Source: Chaetoderma sp. LZ-2023a (Eukaryota > Mollusca > Caudofoveata > Chaetodermatida > Chaetodermatidae). Taken from it: a stretch of DNA of 64,000 bases. The position numbers were made by a program, and so were the translations under genes. Where the stretch lies: the NCBI GenBank assembly GCA_034401795.1, contig CM067367.1, positions 84,085,314 through 84,149,313 of the forward strand, read 5' to 3'. Shown here in pieces: positions 54,236 to 63,799 of the stretch; the first letter of the stretch is position 1; the number at the start of each line of letters is the position of its first letter. The notes beneath the pieces are model-generated. The model was not told where the DNA came from, ran no database searches, and saw only the letters and a program-made list of their open reading frames with translations.

Positions 54236-54847
54236 ATAGTTCCATTTGTTTGAGGTCTTGCAAATACAATCAAAGTTGCTGCATTTAATAGTAACAACAG
54301 CAAGACAAAGTTATTAATACAAAATCTAATGCAGCGCTTTCAAACGTATGTTCGACCAACTTACTATAATTCACCATAACACTGCCATTGAGAAACTGGA
54401 AATCAAGTACCGGCAGGGATTTATCGGACTCGAAATCCTGCATCATATACCCTTTAAAATACACTCGGGACCCACAAAAAAGAGCACGCATCCCTACGGA
54501 TGCAAAGACACCAACCCCAATAAATTTATTACAACAAACCTAGCCATAACAAATATCTGTCACTAAATATTCAAACGAAATTCACAATAATTTGCAAACA
54601 TTTTCTGTAGTTTGACAAGTCGTCTTGTTACTGTTTGATGTGAAGAAAAATCTGCTTTTACCTCACTTGCCAATGTCCTAGATATCCCTAAAATAGGTCA
54701 TTGCAGAATTTCTGGCACACTAGGACTGCCATTATTGATCTTGGGACTCTCAAAATAAGGTGTGTTAAGTCCCATGGACTCCCAAATTTACAGACTGGGC
54801 TAAATCCCTGTACCGGGTATGTATCACTGATATTGTATAGGCAAGAG
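54236..54847. other. No supported gene
   Basis: A 72-codon plus-strand frame at 54348-54566 has no recognised motif. Nothing else seen. Confidence 0.35.
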
Positions 54848-55325
54848 TCAATAGAGGAATTCGATCTGACACTCAAGTATATGATGTCATGATCAATTCT
54901 GATTTACCTCACATGTAGGCTGACATCATAATCAAAAAGCGCAATGATTGACGCATCTAAGTACGTCAGGAACATTGAATAGTCTTTACTATGTAATAAA
55001 CATTTGGTTGAATATTTTGAAACTAATTTGACTGAGCAACATGCCATAGGCAGCAAGAGCCCCCAGTGAAATTAGTTTCAACATATTTGACAGGTTAGAT
55101 GCATGTATGATTACTGTGTTCTGCGGCTGTAGTAGTAGAAACATCCTACAGCTGCAATTAGTCCTTCATCAGTGTCTTGTCCTCAAACAAAATCTTTCGC
55201 TTTCTAAATACAGTTACTATGAAACTGGGATTCTGGTATATAAGTGTATCCCACCACGTGCAAGGCATGGGCAGAGGGAGCTTAACTAGATGGGCGGGGC
55301 ATTGTTAGAAACAGATCCAGCTATA
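54848..55325 (+). mobile_element. Family A element interrupted by a LINE fragment
   Basis: GTCAATAGAGGAATTCGATC end, ATATGATGTCATGATCAATT, hairpin about 55012-55092, LINE piece 55108-55206, then GGGCGGGGCATTGTTAGAAA with CAGATCCAGC. Confidence 0.72.
55108..55206 (-). mobile_element. LINE 3'-end fragment
   Basis: GATTACTGTGTTCTGCGGCT, GTAGTAGTAGAAACATCCTA and CAGCTGCAATTAGTCCTTCA match the tail of the LINE at 37.2 kb and the copy at 98-274. Only ~100 bp of 3' end is present. Confidence 0.85.
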
Positions 55326-55397
55326 AGTCCTAACATAGCCAATACAATTCTACTTCTCGTGAAAATAAATAAATTCGCTTCAGTTCAATTTCTCTTC

Positions 55398-55785
55398 CAA
55401 TGGCCCTTTCCATTTGTAGCCATGCCCTGCCAATCTCTAGCTAATCTCCACCCACACCTCACTCGTGTTGGGATCGATCGATCTCTGAACTCCCTGACTA
55501 TCAATTTCCAGTAAAATATACATGTAAGCTGTTGCACATTTTGAAACTAATTTGACTGGGTGCTGTTGCTGCCATGGCAGCAACAGCGCCCAGTCAAATT
55601 AGTTTCAAAATATTCAACAGTACATTTATTAAATAGTAAATACATACAATTCTTACAACGTGTCGGACTATTAAGAGTAAAAGACAGTTATGATTATGAC
55701 GTCATCCTACACGCCGTTTAGCTGAGTATGGCGTCATATGACGTGAGATCATCGATGGATACTTTGGAAAAGTGAATTACCTTAA
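55398..55785 (-). mobile_element. Family A element, reverse orientation, near-perfect hairpin
   Basis: CCAATGGCCCTTTCCATTTG end; hairpin 55529-55620 with tip GCTGTTGCTGCCATGGCAGC; exact TGACGTCA at 55697-55704; right end ATGGATACTTTGGAAAAGTG. Confidence 0.85.
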
Positions 55786-55965
55786 GAGAATTTAGTCCTT
55801 TTTGGAAGCTATATATATGCAGATCTGATCATCTGCATCAGCCAGTCATACATGCACAGTTGCATTTTACTGAACCCGCGTCACAGTAAAGGACTATGTG
55901 GATGTCCAGTCCATTCCTATCATACATCTATGATTATAACAAATTACAATATCCCTTCAGTAAAT

Positions 55966-56115
55966 TAACCTTCACTGACAAATCCTGGGAAAAGTATGTT
56001 CTCTACTAGAGAAAAACTATTCTCATGAATATTTTTAAATTGATGTGACTGGAAGACGTTGCTGCCTTACTCCAGTAAATCAAGGCAGCTAGATGAGAAA
56101 CCAACCACCAAGTTG
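55966..56115 (+). mobile_element. Family D element, partial
   Basis: TTAACCTTCACTGACAAATC, then ATGTGACTGGAAGACGTTGC with an interrupted second arm. Confidence 0.55.
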
Positions 56116-56857
56116 GCTGAAAGATCTTGATGGATAATTAGGCAACACTTACATTCAGTTAAATCATTTAAAAAATAATCAACATGATAATATATAATAC
56201 TAAATATGTGATCTAGTTTTTTAAATAATCAACACGGAATAAGTAATTGTAAAACATTACCACCATAATGATATTGATCATGTTGTTGGAACGCATAAAA
56301 ACTTGTTTTGAAATCGTAAAATAATTGCAGCAATAATAGGTCATGCTGTTGCATCTGTAACAATGACATCTCACACGTAGCACTTGTACATTTTATCGCA
56401 AGACAAAAACAGTTTATGGAAATATTAACGTCATCTCTAATTATCTATTCGGCCAATAAATTATGACACGTATACAATACAAAGTATTTTAACAGCGTCT
56501 CAATAAAGAGATATTCAATTTTTGGATGTGCAATTTCAACGTCCATATCCATTATGTCATTCCAGCTCAGATGTAAGAGTATGATAGTATAGTATATTTT
56601 CGCCATAGGGAATAAAGCCATCTAGACCAATACGCTTCAGAGGCTGTTTCAATTTCCCTTATGTCCTACATTGATGGCCAAAGATTTAGAACATGAAAAT
56701 GTCTATAACAAACAGCACATGCGCAGTCAACAAGTTATCACCAAAGACAGACAGTTGCTTTCAAATTGAACTCATCTGAGCTGGAATGACATCACATATC
56801 ATTGCGCACTATGGCAAGATGGCTGCTTTCTCAATGACAAAGTAATACGATATTCAA
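56116..56857. other. No supported gene
   Basis: AT-rich; two AAATAATCAACA(T/C) phrases at 56168 and 56222. No ORF or recognised repeat. Confidence 0.35.
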
Positions 56858-56859
56858 AC

Positions 56860-57224
56860 GGTAATAGAGGAATCCAGTCTCTCAGTCAATCACGTGACAT
56901 CACAATCAACTATGTATGTATGCTGACGCTATAATCAATTACGTCATGAATGACATGATTTAGTCTTTCATAAACGCTTAATAGTACGTCAAGTTGTATG
57001 AATTGTATGCACCAGTATTTACTATTTAATAAACATTATGTTGAATATTTTGAAACTAATTTGATTGGGCACTGTTGCTTCAAAATATTCAACAGTATAT
57101 CAACACTTACATATAGTTTTCTAGAAATTGAGATTCAGAGAGTGCATGGATCAATCATGGGCAAAGTGTGGGTGGAGCTTATCTAGAGATGGGCGCGGCA
57201 TGGCTGGAACTGGATTCATCCATT
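56860..57224 (+). mobile_element. Family A element
   Basis: GTAATAGAGGAATCCAGTCT to GGAACTGGATTCATCCATTG; first hairpin arm intact at 57040, second shortened. Confidence 0.78.
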
Positions 57225-57581
57225 GGAAGGGTGTCAATAAACAAAGGCAGTCTGATGAAAGTTGTTTATATTGAATGGGTATGTCACAATCTATTATTAT
57301 ACTAGTACATTGGGGATGCATTCAGAACTGTTTTAACAAATTACTCTGAAGTCCATGACATGACGATCAATAACAGTCTCTTTCCTGATAAAACAAATGT
57401 ATCTATGTTAAAGAATTTTTAGGAAGCTTATTAAAATCATATCACCAACACAATTAGGCTACGTTATGAATAACTAACATGATTCTCTTGGTGTTCGCAC
57501 AAAGGCCCATATGGCAGAAACAAAGAAAGAATGAAAGAAGAATATGAAATGTGGCACTGAAAATGTTTCAACAATTCTAAT

Positions 57582-58292
57582 TCACTCAATAAATGTGCAT
57601 CCATGTTGGCGTAGCATATGATCCAAAAGATAATTTCGGCCTGTAAATGAGCTGCTGCATAACTCACAAGGAAATGCATCTTGGATCCCATGTGATTTCA
57701 CATGCCGATTTAAAGCATTTTTATGTCTGAATTCGCGACCGCACAGTGAACACTTGTAAGGCCGCACTCCTGTATGAGTGCGCTCATGGACATTTAAGTT
57801 TACCCTGCAGCTGAACTCTCTGCCACATGTCTCACACATAAATGATTTGGGTGCTTGTTGCGATGACTGGCGTCTTGCAGCCACGTTACACATCACTGGT
57901 TGTACAACTAAATTAGTTACACCAGTCTTGGACGTATCCATATGGACGTTTCTTCTTGCCAATGTGGTTGACATGTTCGGAGAAGAATATGGAAGAACTG
58001 CTGTATAGGATGAACTCTTAGGCACTACACCTCGAGCATTGGATGAAATCCATTTCTTTTTTACACTATTCGGTTTTCCTTTAGGATTATACAAAGATGG
58101 AAACGTTGATGTGATCTTGGCTATGTTTTGATGACCTTGTCTGCCAGCTAGCATTATACCGGTATGATGATATTGGTAATCCATTGTATTTGGAATATCA
58201 CTTGAATACCTTTCTTCAACTCTGGCAGGTTTTCTTGTACGCATCTCATCAAGAGTTTGCTGCCAATCATTCTCTGTTTTCATGGCAGCATA
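57582..58292 (-). CDS. C2H2 zinc-finger 3'-terminal exon (second in transcription order, three fingers)
   Basis: The minus strand reads TTTCCTTCTTTCCACAG before TATGCTGCCATG; entry is phase 0 (Tyr-Ala-Ala-Met), giving 236 residues to TGA. The internal Met at residue 4 is probably not a start. Residues 1-150 are polar with no recognised domain. Fingers: 1 (C153, C156, H169, H173), 2 (C181, C184, H197, H201), 3 (C209, C212, H225, H230). Linker 1-2 is HTGVRPYKC, a near-canonical DNA-binding linker. Finger 1 has CGREFSCRVNLNVHERTH and finger 2 CGREFRHKNALNRH, closely like the 17.2- and 59.8-kb exons. It sits 1.5 kb downstream of the 59.8-kb exon. The stop six residues after finger 3 means it must be a final coding exon. 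Nuclear transcription factor tail; target unknown. Confidence 0.87.
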   Translation of the reverse strand, partial: YAAMKTENDWQQTLDEMRTRKPARVEERYSSDIPNTMDYQYHHTGIMLAGRQGHQNIAKITSTFPSLYNPKGKPNSVKKKWISSNARGVVPKSSSYTAVLPYSSPNMSTTLARRNVHMDTSKTGVTNLVVQPVMCNVAARRQSSQQAPKSFMCETCGREFSCRVNLNVHERTHTGVRPYKCSLCGREFRHKNALNRHVKSHGIQDAFPCELCSSSFTGRNYLLDHMLRQHGCTFIE

Positions 58293-58498
58293 CTGTGGAA
58301 AGAAGGAAATGGTTTTAAAAGTAAATCTTGTATATACTAGAGTTTGTAATACTTATTTAATGTTAGCACTAGATTGTTTACTGTATAAGAAAAATTATAT
58401 TTGATGGTGATAAAGTCCAGGGACTGGTCTCACAAAGGGTATTTACGTACACTAGGGTAGCAGTACATAAGTATGACATAAATATCAAATGCAGAATT

Positions 58499-58838
58499 CT
58501 AATGGAGGAATCCAGTTTTAGCTATGCCATGCCCATTCCTAGCTAAGCTCAACCCATGCTTTGCCCATATTGGGATCAATTGATCCGTGCACTCTCTGAA
58601 TCTCAATTTTCAGAAACTAAACAGGTGACCTGTTGAATGCCCAGTCAAATTCATTTCAAAATATTCAACAGAATGTTTATTAAATAGAAAGACATACAAC
58701 TCGTATAACTTAATAGACTATTAAGCATTTATGACAGACTAAATCTCGTCATTCATGACATAATTGATTATGACATCAGCCTACATGTGACATAGTTGAT
58801 TATGACATCATATGACTTTACTGGATTCCTCCATTTGT
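58499..58838 (-). mobile_element. Family A element, reverse orientation, hairpin half deleted
   Basis: TAATGGAGGAATCCAG at the left and CTGGATTCCTCCATT at the right are inverted ends; GCTAAGCTCAACCCATGCTT, then TTGAATGCCCAGTCAAATTC where the hairpin arm is lost. It lies between the two right-hand ZF exons. Confidence 0.82.
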
Positions 58839-58974
58839 ATGTTTTCAACTTTTCGCCAGGACATAACTTACACACCTTTGCGAAACCGGCTCCAGAAATA
58901 CAAGTTTTAGTAAAATTTATAAATACATTTTTATACATGTATACTTATATTTGTACTCATTTATATATAAACCC

Positions 58975-59207
58975 TGTAATAGTCAATTTTGGTTGATAAA
59001 ATCGAGATCTTAGAGAATATCAATTTAGAGTCCAAGAAAACTATTTTTGAAATTTTACCACAGGAATCAATAACTGGCTCCGTAACAAAGTCAGTCAGTC
59101 AGTGGGATAAATTCTCAAAAGTACTTTTCTCTTGTCCTATAAATGTCCATTCATTAAAATCACTGTGGAGACCAGGTTTAGCCAGCCCGACCATTAAAGT
59201 GTCAAGC
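58975..59207 (+). mobile_element. Family P element, degenerate
   Basis: AGAGTCCAAGAAAACTATTT, ACTGGCTCCGTAACAAAGTC and CCCGACCATTAAAGTGTC. Confidence 0.65.
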
Positions 59208-59439
59208 AATAAATGGAGTGGACGCCCACAAATGCAGATCTATATCTAAATGACTACGTCAATAAAAACTATTTTGATTGTTAGCTCTTTCAAAATATTA
59301 AACAACATCTACAGTGGTCATGATGAAATCTCTGTTTGATGTGCCCCTAAAAAGGCGGAACTGGTCGTGGAGTGGATAAGTCTCACGGTGTGAAAATAAT
59401 TCCTGACTTAATAATCAAACTAATGGATAGGTGACAGTA

Positions 59440-59650
59440 GGTTTCCTTAACATTTGTCAAGAAATTGTCATTTTTCTTCAAGTGAATATCCATTTGCAGG
59501 TCAAGAAGACTATTTAAAAAGATTTACAGAGTTATGCATTTCATGGATAAATTTTCAAAAATTATCCTTCTTCAGGCCTGCAAATGTAGATTCCTGAGGA
59601 CCCTTGCAGAGGCTTGTTTTAGCCGGGTAGACCATTAATAAGTTAATTAA
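59440..59650 (+). mobile_element. Family P element, degenerate
   Basis: GTGAATATCCATTTGCAGGT, central palindrome lost, then GGCCTGCAAATGTAGATTCC and AGACCATTAATAAGTTAA. Confidence 0.6.
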
Positions 59651-59819
59651 TGCAATAGTGCGAAGATTCTAAATGATAGAATTCAACTTGTTTCAAATCC
59701 AAGGATGAGGATTTAGACCAAATAAATGGATACAAGAATTATATAAATAATAAATCTGTCAAAAAATTAACACATGACATTATCGAAGTGTGATCAAACA
59801 ATTTTGGGCTATCTATAAA

Positions 59820-60344
59820 CTACATATGCTTCATTTCCATGTGCCTTTTGAGGGCACTTCTGACATAGTAAGAACTCGGACAATATGGGCACTGGAATGC
59901 TTTATCGCCATGATGACGCATGTGGTCCTTCAAACCATTGCTGTGTCGAAAATCCCTTCGACATATGCTGCACTTGTACGGCTTGACATTGCTATGGATC
60001 CTCATGTGTACCAGCAAATTGCAGCGCAAACTGAATGTGCGGCCACAGACATGACATGCTAAATGCGAGTCTGATATCTGGTTGTAGTTAGTCGCACCAC
60101 CACCATGATAGTATTGGCTTATCTGTGAGTGATGAGACATGGGATGTATGGAGTCGTGGACACCACTGCGAGTCATAGTTTGTGACAGGTATTGTGTTAG
60201 TGCATGGTCTGATGGTGTTCCGTCTAATACATCACGGCTCCACCAGTTTCTGTTTACTAAGGCGGTCATCGCGGCTTGCTGCTTGACATCATTGATATCC
60301 TTGTCCTGATTCGCTTGGTAGGAACCACGTGGAAACAGAAGTGA
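59820..60344 (-). CDS. C2H2 zinc-finger 3'-terminal exon (first in transcription order, three fingers)
   Basis: The minus strand reads CATTTCCTCTTTTACAG before TCACTTCTGTTTCC; entry is phase 0, encoding 174 residues to TAG. The in-frame ATG upstream at 60383 lies before the acceptor and is probably intronic. Residues 1-92 are polar, with HHSQ and YYHGGG stretches. Fingers: 1 (C97, C100, H113, H117), 2 (C125, C128, H141, H145), 3 (C152, C155, H168, H173). Linker 1-2 is HSNVKPYKC. Finger 2 has RDFRHSNGLKDH. The same three-finger order, spacing and finger-2 signature as the 57.6- and 17.2-kb exons show common ancestry. No start codon or N-terminal domain is encoded; upstream exons must lie beyond 60.4 kb and probably outside the window. 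Confidence 0.87.
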   Translation of the reverse strand, partial: SLLFPRGSYQANQDKDINDVKQQAAMTALVNRNWWSRDVLDGTPSDHALTQYLSQTMTRSGVHDSIHPMSHHSQISQYYHGGGATNYNQISDSHLACHVCGRTFSLRCNLLVHMRIHSNVKPYKCSICRRDFRHSNGLKDHMRHHGDKAFQCPYCPSSYYVRSALKRHMEMKHM

Positions 60345-60561
60345 CTGTAAAAGAGGAAATGGTTTTCGCCTTTGAATAAGCATGGATGTATTAAATAATT
60401 AAGACATCTTGCAGACTGATTTGTTGATTACACTCTACGAAGATAGAGCCGTTAGTATTAGATAACCAGTCAGTTGTTTGCAAACAGCATTTAAATCTGC
60501 ATTGCATAATATACTACTCACACCAACGTAGATGATCTAAAGCAACACATTCAACAAATAC

Positions 60562-60774
60562 TTGACTGTTTGACAGCTACAAGCCATCAGACAACAATTT
60601 CAATGGGCAATAACTCTGGACCTGATGAATATTCTTAAAACAATTTGACTGAACATTGTTGGTGACTTAGCCACCAAGAACCATTAGTCAAATTATTTTC
60701 AAAATATTCAGCACATCCAGAAATAAATCCAATGGAAAATGTAGTTTGCCGAAATTCAGCAGGCAAACAGTTAA
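60562..60774 (+). mobile_element. Family C foldback element
   Basis: TTGACTGTTTGACAGCTACA to GCAGGCAAACAGTTAA; hairpin 60625-60713. It lies in the intron upstream of the first ZF exon. Confidence 0.75.
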
Positions 60775-60781
60775 ATATTAT

Positions 60782-61042
60782 AATCTTAAACACTTAATGG
60801 TCAAGAAAAATTAAATTTCATCTTTATATAATGTCCATTTCCAGGTCAAGAAGACTATTTTTTGGAAATTTATCAGTGGTGGAATTTTAAGTCTTGAAAA
60901 ACCTTAAAATTTACCACTGGAATGACAGGATCAATTATCGTGGCAGCCATTCTAGTGCTAAATTTTCAAAAATAGTCTTCTCTTGGCCATCAAATAGACA
61001 TTTCTAAAAACCACTGCAGAGGCCGCTTTTGGCTGGCTTCGG
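60782..61042 (+). mobile_element. Family P element with ~40-bp internal insertion
   Basis: CTTAATGGTCAAGAAAAATT at the left, GGCCGCTTTTGGCTGGCTTC at the right. The first arm is repeated in part (AAATTTATCAGTGG and AAATTTACCACTGG). Confidence 0.65.
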
Positions 61043-61160
61043 CATAAGAATGGGAATGACCGTGAACATGGTATACTGTACTGTAAGCAGACACAGCGAG
61101 AATGGGTGCACTGCATGTCATTGCTGGACAATGAATTGGAGTTTCCAAATAACAGTTGAA

Positions 61161-62179
61161 TTAGAGCCAATGATTTTCCGTTTCAAAATAACATGTTTTC
61201 CGTTTCAGGATATATTAAATTCCGTTTCGTCACCGGTTTCCTAATTTTTCAGCTTCAAATGCATCATAATGTGTTGCTATCTCCCCATGGTTACCACCAA
61301 CCCTTGTAGGTATGCTTCTCCAGAGGCCAAAAGTATAATGAGGCATTGGTAATTCAATAAATATTATATTTCAGTGAGGTAACAAGCAATATTAGATAGA
61401 ATTTAAATCCAGAACTTATCACCCTTAAAATTCAAGCCCATTAAACAGGTTTAACAGGTGCAATATGGCAAATGTTTCTACACTTGCTTTATAATACATA
61501 TACCAGGAACTAGTGACTGCTAATCGCGCGTGACCGGGCATATGCTCGAAATGCTAAAAAGTCAATTAGAATTAAGTCTGCGTAACAGTCTATCCAGCTT
61601 GTCAGATTGCACCCGGAACACGTTTGTGTACCGGGAACGTGTCAGATTGAGCAATGGTCCGCCATTTTATACTTTAGATTTGCCGCTTCAATAGTTTTAA
61701 AAAGGCATGAAAATGACAAAATATTGAATGTTGATGTTCTCTAGCGTTATATATGAATGTTTTATCAAGTTTCTTGGTTATGCGTCATCGTAATTAACTC
61801 TAAACGTCCAGAAAGGGCTTCTATGGGTTTTAATTTCGCGTACAATTTTGGAATTATGTACAGGAAAGATATCACCTCTGTGTATCGGAAAGACACGAAA
61901 CAAAGTCTTGCGCATTGGAGTAAACGGATGTAATACGTTTGTCGTGATTTGGGAATATTTTGACATAAGCGAACTCTACTACTTTGCGATAGACATCAAA
62001 TAAGCGAGAAATTTAAATAAAATTAATATTTTCACCGAGATGGTCAATTATTTAATGCGATTATATCTAGTTTTTGTGGAAAACATTTAATTGTCACCAA
62101 GATACCAGATTCCGTTTCACTATGTCCATTCCGCAAATTCTGTCCGTTTACCGCGATCACGGAAAATCATTGCCTCTAA
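61161..62179. mobile_element. ~1.0-kb nonautonomous DNA-transposon-like element with 6-bp flanking duplication
   Basis: The left end TTAGAGCCAATGATTTTCCG is the inverted match of the right end CGGAAAATCATTGCCTCTAA with one mismatch. GTTGAA flanks both sides directly (61155-61160 and 62180-62185). Subterminal CCGTTTC words recur near both ends. No ORF for a transposase is visible. The superfamily is not assigned. Confidence 0.7.
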
Positions 62180-62269
62180 GTTGAATCTCACGATCATTCA
62201 CAGATGATTTAAGATGTCTGAGGCAGTCAGTTTAAGCTAAATCATAACAAAATTACATTGTTAGAACTT

Positions 62270-62508
62270 AAACCTTTAACACTCAAGCTGACCAAAAACA
62301 CCTTAACTCAAGTGGTCTTGAGAAATGTTCATTTCCGGAACAAGATAAGAGTATTTTTGAAAATTTATTACTGGATGGACTGGGATGATGACCGAGTCAG
62401 TCATTCCAGCATACATTTTTTTTTTAAATCGTCTTATCTTGGTTTGCAAATGGACATTTTCCATGAGAATTGAAATTTTCTTGAACACATTTCAAGATTA
62501 AGGGACTA
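62270..62508 (+). mobile_element. Family P element
   Basis: ACCTTTAACACTCAAGCTGA to TTTCAAGATTAAGGGACTAA; arms around GGGATGATGACCGAGTCAG. Confidence 0.7.
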
Positions 62509-62509
62509 A

Positions 62510-62810
62510 CTAGACAAATTCAAACACCACAGCTCCATCCCAGCATACCTGCCAACTCCCTCATGAAGGAAGACATTTTTAATGGGTGATGAGATGCCGG
62601 GATGGACATCTAACAGCTGGATGTAGATCTTGCAACACACCAAACTGGCGCATAGCAAGACATATGACCCGACAAACTGCCTCTACAAATAATCTGCTTT
62701 TTCCTCACCCAACAGCCAAACATAGCAGAGAAAAGCTCAATTAATCAATGAAAATCAAAATAAATTCCTGAAAACAAAAAACATAATCACCCTCCTGTTG
62801 TAACCCAGTG
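62510..62810. other. No supported gene
   Basis: No ORF, recognised repeat or motif seen. Confidence 0.35.
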
Positions 62811-62812
62811 CA

Positions 62813-62844
<32 letters not shown>

Positions 62845-62930
62845 AGCGGGCGGGCGGGCGGGCGGGCGGGCGGGCGGGCGGGCGGGCGGGCGGGCGGGCG
62901 GGCGGGCGGGCGGGCGGGCGGGCGGGCGTG
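62813..62930. repeat. (TGCG)n then (GCGG)n tetranucleotide tract
   Basis: About eight TGCG units to 62844, one GCGA, then about 21 uninterrupted GCGG units (62845-62929). CpG- and G-run-dense in an AT-rich background. Confidence 0.95.
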
Positions 62931-63174
62931 AACGTTAGACTATTATAGCCTATCTATCAGTAATATTAGATCATCAATGTATAGACAGCAAGCTGGCTGG
63001 TTTACTATTTAACTATTTCAATAAATAAAAGCAACAAATGTACACGTATGGATGTCATGATTCATCGAGCCCTTACAACACTCTGCACCAATGACTAAAA
63101 TGGCCTCTACAACCACTCCTAGTTAGCTAATGCGTACATAACTGATATCTTTTATTAATTTATGATAACATTAA

Positions 63175-63415
63175 TAACCAGTTGATGGTCAAGATTGTTC
63201 ATAAAATATTCACGGTTTGCCGAGTGAATGTCTATTTTCAGACCACTAGTACATTTGTTACAATTTACCACTGGAATCACTTGCTGTGAGTTAACTATCA
63301 AAACAGTCATTCCACTGGTAAATTGTAGTCTTCTCAAAATTGGCCTGCAAATGGTTATTTCACAAAATCACTGCGGAAGGCATCTTTTGGCCTGCTTTGC
63401 AAGTAAAGCGTTAAA
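63175..63415 (+). mobile_element. Family P element, degenerate
   Basis: AACCAGTTGATGGTCAAGAT, ACCACTGGAATCACTTGCTG, TCATTCCACTGGTAAATTG, AAGTAAAGCGTTAAAG. Confidence 0.65.
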
Positions 63416-63589
63416 GACAAGCCCAGTAAATCTGTGCATGTAAATTCTACGAAAAACAACACGTGAAATACTGTAGTCTATGTCCATCATGATAAAATGT
63501 TTCCAGTGTAATAAGATTACAAGAATGATAGAATTATCATAAAATATACATCATCAGTGATGAGCAAACATTCATTCCATGTCATGAAA

Positions 63590-63788
63590 TGCAAGAACCT
63601 GGACAATAAATTTAATGGGCAATAACTCTGGATATTCTGAATATTTTGAAAACAATTTGACTGAAAGTTGTTGGTGGCTTAGCCACCAACAGCTTTCAGT
63701 CAAATTGTTTTCAAAATATTCAGCATATCCAGAGTAAAAAACCCCATGAAAAATGTAGGCTGCAGAAATTCAGCAGGCAGACAGTTAA
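63590..63788 (+). mobile_element. Family C foldback element, near-perfect hairpin
   Basis: Hairpin 63635-63723: GAATATTTTGAAAACAATTT ... GTTGTTGGTGGCTTAGCCACC ... TCAAATTGTTTTCAAAATATTC (arms quoted in part); right end GCAGGCAGACAGTTAA. Confidence 0.82.
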
Positions 63789-63799
63789 AAAATAAGAGT

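Noticed and set aside
57582..60383. The two right-hand ZF exons as one six-finger protein
   Set aside because: The 59.8-kb exon, which comes first on the minus strand, ends at a stop codon, so it cannot be spliced into the next exon as coding sequence unless an internal donor is used; I saw none of note.
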